DNA from: Bacillota bacterium
GTDB taxonomy: Bacteria; Bacillota; Sulfobacillia; Sulfobacillales; Sulfobacillaceae
Direction: 5' to 3'
Assembly: GCA_021820675.1 (NCBI GenBank)
Contig: JAKADI010000011.1
Coordinates: 1 to 12,256, forward strand
DNA: 12,256 nt
In this document: positions 1 to 6,125 of the stretch, in pieces
Layout: the number at the start of each line of letters is the position of its first letter
Numbering within the stretch: the first letter of the stretch is position 1
The notes under the pieces: model-generated
Seen by the model: only the letters and a program-made list of their open reading frames with translations
Database searches by the model: none
Told to the model about the DNA's origin: nothing
Made by a program: the position numbers and the translations under genes

Positions 1-396
1 GGGGGCTAATGGCTTCAACTCAATCACCCGAGTCGGCTCAAACACTTTGATCAGCCCTGCCGTCGCCTTTTGGTCCCAAATCACCAACAGAGCTTCCGGA
101 TCCGGATGCGCCAAATAGGATTGCACAGTGCTCTCTTTTTTCGGCCAGGAAGCATCCTTTACAACCATCATGCGGCGCCGACTAAAAAACCCAGTGGTAC
201 GCAACTCCATTTCTAATTCGGCCCAGTTGGTGACCGTCTCTTTCACCCGGTACCCATCTTGGTATCCGTCGGCTAAAAAGTGTCGTCGCGCCCCTTCAAT
301 CCACCGTTTGGCCCAATAGCTATGCTCTCCGCTTAAAAGATAGCACGGGCCAAGAGATCCATGCTCAACGATTGCTAATGCTTCGGTTATATCCAC
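1..396 (-). CDS. holA: DNA polymerase III delta subunit, N-terminal part (runs off left edge)
   Basis: This is the 5' part of a minus-strand gene that stays open to base 1, so 132 residues are visible. HolA is the clamp-loader subunit that opens the beta sliding clamp in DNA replication. The translation shows the family's N-terminal pattern in order: a strand and loop PCYLLSGEHSYW near residues 17-28 (the usual YLLyGeE), then TTGFFSRRRMMVVKDA (the usual lpfFserRlVvvk), then a stretch with HPDPEALLVIW, and finally VIELKPL at the edge. The family is normally about 330-350 residues, so roughly 200 are missing. GTG at 394-396 is chosen because a GAGGGG site lies 7 bases upstream. An ATG two codons earlier (400-402) would leave only one base between that site and the start. 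The gene is divergent from the germination operon. Recognition rests on pattern memory, but several motifs agree in order. Confidence 0.82.
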   Translation of the reverse strand, partial: MDITEALAIVEHGSLGPCYLLSGEHSYWAKRWIEGARRHFLADGYQDGYRVKETVTNWAELEMELRTTGFFSRRRMMVVKDASWPKKESTVQSYLAHPDPEALLVIWDQKATAGLIKVFEPTRVIELKPLAP

Positions 397-403
397 CCGC
401 ATT

Positions 404-409
404 CCCCTC
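404..409 (-). promoter_or_regulatory. Ribosome-binding site of holA
   Basis: Read on the minus strand this is GAGGGG, 7 bases before the GTG at 396-394. It would abut the alternative ATG at 402-400 with a one-base gap, which favours the GTG start. Confidence 0.5.
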
Positions 410-473
410 AATGCATAAACCCTGGTATTAGTGGCCACATTGTACCAAAGAACGGAGAATCACGAAAAGACGA

Positions 474-494
474 CTTCTTCGAGAAAGGAGGAAG
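474..494 (+). promoter_or_regulatory. Hairpin covering the gerA ribosome-binding site
   Basis: CTTCTTC (474-480) can pair with GAGGAAG (488-494) through seven contiguous pairs, one of them a G-U wobble, around a 7-base loop. The right arm contains most of the Shine-Dalgarno core AAAGGAGG (484-491), which sits 7 bases before the gerA ATG. The pairing is visible in the sequence. A regulatory effect is inference, since pyrimidine runs often pair with purine-rich ribosome-binding sites by chance. Confidence 0.4.
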
Positions 495-498
495 CGCC

Positions 499-2325
499 AT
501 GTGGCCATTTACGCGAAGAAAACACCACCGTCGTCCCCCTCAGGCACATCCCCCGATCATCGAAAATCATTTAGACGCCAAGTCAGAAAGTTCTCAAGAT
601 GTGCAAACCCCCAAGGATGCCCCGGTCTTGATGGACAATTTGGTGGCTACCGAACAGACGTTAGAAAACATCTCCGGCATTGATATCGGACTTTTGCAAG
701 ACCTGATTACGGAGACTAAAACCTTTGCCAAGCAATTGGAAACGCTGGAGCATACGATTAAACAACACGGCTCGGTTACGCAATCATTAGATGTCTACAA
801 CGGTAGTGTGGAAGATGCCTACAACCTCCTGAAAAACACGGTGGGTCAATCTCCCGACATCAACATCCGCCGCTTCTTCCTAGGACGTGTGCATCGAATT
901 CCTTGTGTGCTCGTCTTCAATGATGGTCTAGCTGAAAATCAGATGGTGGACCAAGATGCCATCTTCCTAATGCAGCGCTACGAGGACGCGGAACAACTAT
1001 GGCAAGACGGTCCGCAAATCCATCAATATGTCCACGATTCCATCGTCTCCGTAGGGCACGTCACTGTTGAAAACCGCTGGACCAAATTATTGCCCGACAT
1101 GATGGGGGGCAATACCTTGGTGTTTATCCAAGGGGCAAAAGAAGTACTCGTGCTGGATACGGTCAAATACCCTGCTCGGGCCATCGAAACCCCGGATACC
1201 GAGCGCGCTGTCAGAGGGCCCCAGGAATCTTTTAACGAAGTCGCCTTGACCCAGATGAATCTTATCCGCCGCCGCATTAAAAGCCCGGCCCTTCATTTCG
1301 ACCAGCTGAGTATTGGCTCTTATACCAAGACCATGGTTCTCATTGCCCACATTGAGGGGATTACCAACCCGGAGCTCGTCATGGCCGTCAAACGGCGCCT
1401 CAGAGGGGTCAAACTCGATGGCTTGCAATATTCTGCCAACCTCACCCCATATCTCTCGACCCACCCGTCATCCTTATTTCCCCAGGTCCGGACATCCGAA
1501 CGCGTGGATATTGTGGTACGCAACCTCCTCTTAGGAAAGGTAGCGATATTGGTGGACAATACTCCTTATGCTCTCACCGTGCCCTCCACCTTCATCGATT
1601 TTTATCAAACCACCGACGATTATACGGCAAGTTATTGGGATGCGTCCTTGGAACGGATGATACGTCTGGTGGGACTCTTCGTCGGGTTGCTCCTGCCGCC
1701 GCTTTATGTCGCCCTGATCTCCGTCGACCCAGATCTATTGCCGGTCAAGTTAGTGCTCTCCATTGCCGGATCCCGCCAGGCTGTACCATTCCCGCCAATC
1801 CTGGAAGTCTTAATTATGTGGATTATCGTCGAAATCTTACGCGAAGCCGCCATTCGCCTTCCCAAAGAACTCTCCACCACCTTAGGCACCGTGGGCGCGA
1901 TTGTCGTGGGGACAGCTATTGTCAAAGCCGGCATCGTAGACAGTGTGATGATCGTGATCATCACACTCACAGCTCTAGGCTTGTTTACCTCTCCAGCCTA
2001 CGAAATGGCTACTCCGTGGCGTATCTTATTTTGGGTGCTGATTGTCGCTGCTTATTTTTTTGGATTATATGGCATTATCCTCGCGTTACTCATAATTTTG
2101 GCACATTTAACCAGCTTAGAGAATTTCGGGGTGCCTTACCTGTCGCCCTTTGGCCCCATCCGGTTCCGTGATTTAAAAGATACATGGTTACGGTTTCCAA
2201 CGTCTGCCCTCAAAAAACGCCCGGTTTACCTACGCTCGGTTAAGACGCGGAAGATGGGCGCCCATGTTCCCAAACCCATGAAAAATCCCCAGTTGCACAC
2301 GACCCAAAGGAACCCAGAGCAATGA
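499..2325 (+). CDS. Spore germination receptor subunit A (GerA family)
   Basis: This 608-residue protein is the A subunit of a nutrient germinant receptor, which sits in the spore inner membrane with GerB- and GerC-type partners and triggers germination. A basic, low-complexity N-terminal segment (about 1-60) precedes the soluble domain. That domain carries NDGLAENQMVDQDAI near 141-155 and RGPQESFNE at 239-247 (family RGPrEgFvE). The membrane domain from about 385 has the hallmark AVPFPP at 428-433, REAAIRLPKEL at 448-458, then GTVGAIVVGTAIVKAGIV, and several hydrophobic helices up to about 537. The tail has PYLSPFGPIRFRDLKD (546-561), as in the family, and then a basic extension. Family members are often 480-550 residues, so both ends are long here. 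The ATG has AAAGGAGG 7 bases upstream. It is the first gene of an A-C-B operon, and its TGA overlaps the next ATG. The germinant cannot be told from sequence. Confidence 0.95.
   Translation: MWPFTRRKHHRRPPQAHPPIIENHLDAKSESSQDVQTPKDAPVLMDNLVATEQTLENISGIDIGLLQDLITETKTFAKQLETLEHTIKQHGSVTQSLDVYNGSVEDAYNLLKNTVGQSPDINIRRFFLGRVHRIPCVLVFNDGLAENQMVDQDAIFLMQRYEDAEQLWQDGPQIHQYVHDSIVSVGHVTVENRWTKLLPDMMGGNTLVFIQGAKEVLVLDTVKYPARAIETPDTERAVRGPQESFNEVALTQMNLIRRRIKSPALHFDQLSIGSYTKTMVLIAHIEGITNPELVMAVKRRLRGVKLDGLQYSANLTPYLSTHPSSLFPQVRTSERVDIVVRNLLLGKVAILVDNTPYALTVPSTFIDFYQTTDDYTASYWDASLERMIRLVGLFVGLLLPPLYVALISVDPDLLPVKLVLSIAGSRQAVPFPPILEVLIMWIIVEILREAAIRLPKELSTTLGTVGAIVVGTAIVKAGIVDSVMIVIITLTALGLFTSPAYEMATPWRILFWVLIVAAYFFGLYGIILALLIILAHLTSLENFGVPYLSPFGPIRFRDLKDTWLRFPTSALKKRPVYLRSVKTRKMGAHVPKPMKNPQLHTTQRNPEQ
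1942..1967. repeat. 26-bp perfect inverted repeat inside gerA
   Basis: The arms are AGTGTGATGATC (1942-1953) and GATCATCACACT (1956-1967), exact reverse complements separated by GT. The stretch encodes part of a membrane segment (SVMIVIIT), where repeated GTG and ATC codons could create symmetry by chance. The symmetry is certain; any function is unknown. Confidence 0.6.
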
Positions 2326-3455
2326 TGAGACATAAATTTCGGCGATTCGGATGGAAACTGGCTATGCTATGCACCCTGGGGCTGCCTTTAACCGGATGCT
2401 GGGACAACCGGCCCGTCGATTACCGCGCCCTCGTCTTTACCTTGGGACTTAGCGCCAGCTCTAAGCCCCATGAACTCTCCATGCTGTTTCAATTTCCGAC
2501 CCCCCCGGCCATGGCCTCCTATGCCAAAGGCAGTGCCAGCAACACCAGCCAATCGCCGGTGGCCGATATTAAAGGCCATGGCAAAAGTGTCGCGCAATGC
2601 TTTGATGTGGCACAAGCGCAAGTCTCGAGAGATTTATATCTGGGTCAGATTCAACTGATTGCGGTGTCCACACACCTGTCCAGTTCGCTACTATTTCGGG
2701 CTCTTGATTCCCTTGAACGCACCGGGACCTTTGATAAAACCCCTTTTATGTTTGCCACACCCCAATCGGTGCAGTCGGTCGTATCTGTGAAAACCAATCA
2801 AGATGCGTTCCCGAGTTTGTACTATGTGAATTTGTTTTCTTGCGGACACTGCCAAACGGAATCGCTAGGGATTCGTTTTTGGCAATTTGCCGCTGACGCC
2901 TTGACCCCGGGCGTGGACCCCTATCTTCCTGAGGTCCTGGTCAACAAAAAAAGTCAGAAAATGATGGTCAGCCAAGAAGCCTTATACCGGCATTTTACCT
3001 ACGTGGGATCCCTAAATCCCCAGGAGACCATGGCATTTAGCCTATTAAAAGGCGTCGCCCATAAGGTGAATATTTATTTGCCCCATCTCCAGGCGACTCT
3101 TCGCGCCATTCACGGCTCTACACACTTAAGTGTGAGAGAACGGCGAGGCCAAGTCTATGCCACGTTCCATCTCAATCTGATGACCACCTTAGAAGGAATT
3201 GGCACCCAGACTGAGACGGCGGCGCAGCTGGCCCATCTCTCGAAACTCAGTTCCACCGTCCTGGCGCATTGGTGTCTAGGGGTCCTCGAAAAGACTCAAA
3301 AGCTGGATGTGGATCCCTTTGGCATCGGCCGCAAACTCGATTGGCGCTATCCACAAGAATTTAAACGGTTCAAACATTGGCACAACGAATATCCCAAGGT
3401 GCATATGACAGTCAGTGTTAAAACGCGTATCAACAAAATGGGCGATATTAAGTAA
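2322..3455 (+). CDS. Germination receptor lipoprotein (Ger(x)C family)
   Basis: This 377-residue lipoprotein is the C subunit of the germinant receptor and is expected to be anchored on the outer face of the spore inner membrane. The signal peptide has basic residues (RHKFRR), a hydrophobic core and the lipobox LTGC with Cys26 as the lipidation site. It is followed by WDNRPVDYRALVFTLGL, matching the family's GCWDrreie. GVDPYLPEV near 197-205 fits the middle domain. The C-terminal domain (about 215-372) ends with DPFGIGRKLDWRYPQ and a VHMTVSVKTRINKMG strand pattern, as in the family. The ATG overlaps the gerA stop as ATGA, with only a weak AAAGG 11 bases upstream, so translation is probably coupled; a second ATG follows at once. 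A CGHC motif at 174-177 is unusual for this family as far as I know. Length is normal. Confidence 0.94.
   Translation: MMRHKFRRFGWKLAMLCTLGLPLTGCWDNRPVDYRALVFTLGLSASSKPHELSMLFQFPTPPAMASYAKGSASNTSQSPVADIKGHGKSVAQCFDVAQAQVSRDLYLGQIQLIAVSTHLSSSLLFRALDSLERTGTFDKTPFMFATPQSVQSVVSVKTNQDAFPSLYYVNLFSCGHCQTESLGIRFWQFAADALTPGVDPYLPEVLVNKKSQKMMVSQEALYRHFTYVGSLNPQETMAFSLLKGVAHKVNIYLPHLQATLRAIHGSTHLSVRERRGQVYATFHLNLMTTLEGIGTQTETAAQLAHLSKLSSTVLAHWCLGVLEKTQKLDVDPFGIGRKLDWRYPQEFKRFKHWHNEYPKVHMTVSVKTRINKMGDIK
3116..3138. repeat. Palindrome inside gerC
   Basis: CACACTTAAGTGTG (3121-3134) is a perfect 14-bp palindrome. CTCT (3116-3119) and AGAG (3135-3138) extend the pairing past one bulged A at 3120. It lies in coding sequence, in the C-terminal domain. 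It carries the same CACACT/AGTGTG half-site as the longer inverted repeat in gerA, in the opposite arrangement. Confidence 0.45.
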
Positions 3456-3473
3456 GGGTCAACATCACCTGCT

Positions 3474-3479
3474 GAGGAG
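3474..3479 (+). promoter_or_regulatory. Ribosome-binding site of gerB
   Basis: GAGGAG lies 7 bases before ATG 3487. It fixes the gerB start there, rather than at an in-frame codon inside the end of gerC (3415) that has no such site. Confidence 0.75.
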
Positions 3480-3486
3480 AGTCTCA

Positions 3487-4653
3487 ATGAGTTTAGGAAC
3501 GAGCCACCGTCTGCCACGAATATCCGGACTGCAATTTGGCACTGTTGTCACCGCAGGCTACATGGCCATGGGCATTTTCTACTTTCCACGACAATTGGTG
3601 AGTGCAGCCGGCCGGGACGGCATTTGGGCCTTTTGGCTGGAGGGTCTCGTTACCTTTGTGCTGATGCGTTTCATTTTTATGATGAATCATCTGGTTCCCA
3701 ATGAGACCTTAGGAGAGTTCGCTCCGAAAATCATATCGAAACCCGTGGCGTTTGTCTTAGGAATCTATACCGTCACGTACCATTTAGCCTTGGCCGTCGT
3801 GGCAGCCGTACTCTTTGGGTTTGTTTTAAGCGACATTTTTCTTCCAGACACCCCCGGATGGGCGATAACCGGGGCCCTGGTGCTTACCGCCACCTATATT
3901 GCCTCCTTAGGAATTTCCTCTTTAGCGAGAACCTTGCAAGCCGGTTATCTTCCCATGGTGTTTCTCACTCTTTTAACCTTGATCCTCGCCATGAGCATGA
4001 TTCGCCACCCGCTGTTATTAGAACCGCCCTCGAACATTCGGATGATTCCGATCTTACAGGGCGCGTACCGGGAGTATTTTTTGTTTATCGGCTTTGAAGT
4101 GAGTGTCACACTGTATCCTTTTATCCGCAATGACCAAAGGGTGCGAGGCGAACACTTTGCTTACCTGGGCCTCGCCTTGACAATATTTACCGGAACCATC
4201 ATGTATGAGGCTACAATGGCCAGCTTTGGGCCGTCGTTGATTCCGATATTGCGCTGGCCAATCGTCAGCCTTATGCGCATTCTGACCATTAGCGGATTTT
4301 TTGTGAGCAAATGGGGATTGCTGGTGGTGGTGTTATGGACCAATGCCGTGGTGGCCTTCGTGGCCATACGCCTGTGGTGTTTGGCCCATGATTTGGCAGC
4401 GCTGCTTCATTGGCATTCGCGCTACAGCTATCCGACTTTGCTTATGACAGGGGCTGTTAGTGTCTTTATCTTTGCCCTGTGGATTCCCAATGCCAAGATT
4501 GCCGACTACATTACCCAAAATTTTGTGGTGCCTTTTGGCATCGCCTATCTATTGAGTGTGTCAGTGATAGTGACCATAGTTGCTCATTTTCGCAAACCCA
4601 CCTTAAGACGTTTACGCCAAAAAACAGAAACCAAACCCCCGACACCAGGATAA
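3487..4653 (+). CDS. Spore germination permease-like subunit B (GerB family)
   Basis: This 388-residue integral membrane protein is the B subunit of the germinant receptor. The family belongs to the amino acid/polyamine/organocation transporter superfamily and is thought to recognise the nutrient. The N terminus RISGLQFGTVVTAGYMAMGI, the nearby FPRQLVSAAGRDGIWAFW and the middle segment EYFLFIGFEVSVTLYPFI fit the family's conserved first helices and FlFlGfE region. About ten hydrophobic segments run to a short basic tail. A longer reading from 3415 would overlap gerC by 41 bases and lacks a ribosome-binding site; ATG 3487 has GAGGAG 7 bases upstream and gives a family-typical N terminus. The gene lies 31 bases after gerC and closes the operon. 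Its stop is 2 bases from that of the convergent kinase gene, leaving no room for an ordinary intergenic terminator. Confidence 0.93.
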   Translation: MSLGTSHRLPRISGLQFGTVVTAGYMAMGIFYFPRQLVSAAGRDGIWAFWLEGLVTFVLMRFIFMMNHLVPNETLGEFAPKIISKPVAFVLGIYTVTYHLALAVVAAVLFGFVLSDIFLPDTPGWAITGALVLTATYIASLGISSLARTLQAGYLPMVFLTLLTLILAMSMIRHPLLLEPPSNIRMIPILQGAYREYFLFIGFEVSVTLYPFIRNDQRVRGEHFAYLGLALTIFTGTIMYEATMASFGPSLIPILRWPIVSLMRILTISGFFVSKWGLLVVVLWTNAVVAFVAIRLWCLAHDLAALLHWHSRYSYPTLLMTGAVSVFIFALWIPNAKIADYITQNFVVPFGIAYLLSVSVIVTIVAHFRKPTLRRLRQKTETKPPTPG

Positions 4654-4671
4654 AACTAAGATGCGTCGGGG
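4637..4671. terminator. Possible weak bidirectional stem-loop at the gerB/kinase junction
   Basis: CCCCGAC (4637-4643) and GTCGGGG (4665-4671) are perfect reverse complements. The 21-base loop contains both convergent stop codons (TAA 4651-4653; TAG on the minus strand at 4658-4656). No T run follows on either strand, so intrinsic termination is doubtful. It is the only candidate stem at the junction. Confidence 0.25.
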
Positions 4672-5903
4672 TGCGGTAGGGTGATGGTTACGGTTGTGCC
4701 CTCCTGGGGACTGGAGAAAACTTCGAGGCGCCCTTGGTGGGCATCCACCAGTTGCTTCACAATGAAGAGACCCAGGCCATGCCCGCCATCTTTGGTGGTC
4801 CGCCGTTCCAAAAACAACGTTCGCATCACCGCGTCGGGAATCCCTAACCCATTGTCGTGGATTATCACATATTGCGCGCGATCATCGCGGTCCACTGTGA
4901 CGGTGATCACGCCCCCCGCCGGCATCGCCTCAGCGGCATTTTTGAACACATTGATTAAAATTTGCTCAAACCGGTCCGGATCCACATAGATCTGAGCCTC
5001 TTGAAAGGTCGTTTCCACCTGCACAGCCATTGGCACCGTCGCTTCAATCACAGGCCATGCCTTGTCCACCAGGGATTTCGCATCACACCATTGCTTTTGA
5101 ATTTCTTGACTGCGGGTAAGCCACATCAAATCGGACGTCAATCGCGATAAGCGGTCGATTTCTTCCATAGCACGGCTTAGATATTCCTTAGGTCGGCCTT
5201 CCGAAATTTGGGTCAGGGCCAATTCCACATAACCACTTATGGCAGCCAAGGGATTGCGCACTTCATGCATCATGGCGGAGGCAAACTGGACCGAGATTTT
5301 GTCTTGTTCAATGAGCCGTTGGGGAATGGCTTCAAGAATCACCCAGGGATAATGGGCATGAATACGGATTTCAAACGTGTTATGGGTCAAAGTAAAAAAG
5401 ACTTGTTGGCCGCGCCGGATCACCACTGGCCAGGAGGGTAACCATTCAATGCTATTCCACAACCGTCCCACCAGATCATAGCCGAGCAGCGTTCGCGCGG
5501 TATAGTTCCCTAAAAGAAATCGTCCTGCTTCTGCGACGGCTATCCCGGTTTGTAAAAAATCTCCGGCCAAACCGGAAAGGTTATCGGAGATCCAGATCAT
5601 AAATCCCTCGAGGTCCCCCGCAAGGTTATGCACAGGTTGACTTTCAACGGTAACTTGGATACCGGAGGAGAGAACCACGGGATCAATGCGCTGATATGTT
5701 TCCTGTCGAACGACTTGACGCAATAAAGCCCGTATGGTCTTCCGGCTGGCTTGAAACCACTGGGCATAGTGATTACGCCATACAATGCGGCGACTCGGGG
5801 AAACGAACAGCATCGGCAGAGGAAGACGATCCAGAACCTCTTTGCCCGCTAGAAAATCGTTGGTCACATGAACATGGGGCAAAACATGAAACGTATGAGG
5901 CAC
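4656..5903 (-). CDS. Soluble PAS-domain sensor histidine kinase (orphan)
   Basis: This 415-residue protein has no evident membrane segment. Residues about 22-105 look like a PAS domain (LPLPMLFVSPSRRIVWRN), and about 112-195 like a second, degenerate one (TARTLLGYDLVGRLW). The phosphoacceptor box is ASAMMHEVRNPLAAISGYVE with His213. The ATPase domain has an N box around NVFKNAAEAM (N322), a G1 box DNGLGIP (350-356) and a G2 box GGHGLGLFIVKQ (373-384). All catalytic elements are present. Such kinases autophosphorylate on His and pass phosphate to a receiver domain. No response regulator is adjacent. The HEVRNPL box resembles those of stand-alone sporulation kinases (KinA-type HEIRNPL) and NtrB-like kinases; a Spo0 phosphorelay role is inference. 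The GTG start has AGGAGA 7 bases upstream. It is convergent with gerB and divergent from the ABC operon. Confidence 0.92.
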   Translation of the reverse strand: MPHTFHVLPHVHVTNDFLAGKEVLDRLPLPMLFVSPSRRIVWRNHYAQWFQASRKTIRALLRQVVRQETYQRIDPVVLSSGIQVTVESQPVHNLAGDLEGFMIWISDNLSGLAGDFLQTGIAVAEAGRFLLGNYTARTLLGYDLVGRLWNSIEWLPSWPVVIRRGQQVFFTLTHNTFEIRIHAHYPWVILEAIPQRLIEQDKISVQFASAMMHEVRNPLAAISGYVELALTQISEGRPKEYLSRAMEEIDRLSRLTSDLMWLTRSQEIQKQWCDAKSLVDKAWPVIEATVPMAVQVETTFQEAQIYVDPDRFEQILINVFKNAAEAMPAGGVITVTVDRDDRAQYVIIHDNGLGIPDAVMRTLFLERRTTKDGGHGLGLFIVKQLVDAHQGRLEVFSSPQEGTTVTITLPHPDAS

Positions 5904-5910
5904 GCTGGCA

Positions 5911-5916
5911 TCTCCT
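5911..5916 (-). promoter_or_regulatory. Ribosome-binding site of the histidine kinase
   Basis: On the minus strand this reads AGGAGA, 7 bases before GTG 5903-5901. It supports the non-ATG start. A nearer ATG (5911-5909) is out of frame. Confidence 0.65.
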
Positions 5917-6112
5917 ATCGGGTGGTATCAGAACGAAAACAGAATGATACATGACACTGAGACTTTCGACATAGGTGCAAAAAAATCCTGCTTGCAAGTC
6001 AAGAAAATCGCTGTCCACTTTACCAAACTTCCGTAAGATTGCCTAATAGAGTACGATAGACATTATGACAAATAGAAATCGATAGTACCTATGAATCCGT
6101 GGCCATGGCCCT

Positions 6113-6121
6113 AAGAGGTGA
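6113..6121 (+). promoter_or_regulatory. Ribosome-binding site of the fused permease
   Basis: AAGAGGTGA ends 4 bases before ATG 6126. It selects this start over the upstream in-frame GTG (6099) and ATG (6105), which have no purine-rich site in front. Confidence 0.7.
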
Positions 6122-6125
6122 CTCA

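Larger units (their letters stand above)
5904..6125. promoter_or_regulatory. Divergent intergenic region between kinase and ABC operon
   Basis: This 222-base AT-richer spacer must hold promoters for the kinase (leftward) and the ABC operon (rightward). I see no convincing -35/-10 pair. Rightward, TTGCCT at 6039-6044 has only TATGAC at 6064-6069, a 19-base spacer. Leftward there is TTGACT at 6004-5999 with no good -10. An 8-bp palindrome CTTGCAAG (5992-5999) overlaps that element. No open reading frame of interest is present. Confidence 0.35.

Noticed and set aside
128..319. A 63-codon plus-strand open frame at the left edge
   Set aside because: It is antisense to the holA reading frame, which explains the region far better.
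1087..1464. A 125-codon antisense open frame in gerA
   Set aside because: It is a shadow of a gene whose sense frame is strongly conserved. There is no supporting start site or recognisable product.
1635..2171. A 178-codon open frame on the plus strand inside gerA, in another frame
   Set aside because: It lies wholly within the conserved membrane domain of gerA. Its translation is rich in Arg, His and Ser with no family pattern, and it has no ribosome-binding site.
3473..3486. TGAG/CTCA pairing around the gerB ribosome-binding site
   Set aside because: Only four pairs with a 6-base loop; too weak to be a regulatory hairpin.
6039..6069. TTGCCT with TATGAC as a sigma-A promoter for the ABC operon
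   Set aside because: The spacer is 19 bases and the -10 match is poor; not strong enough to call.
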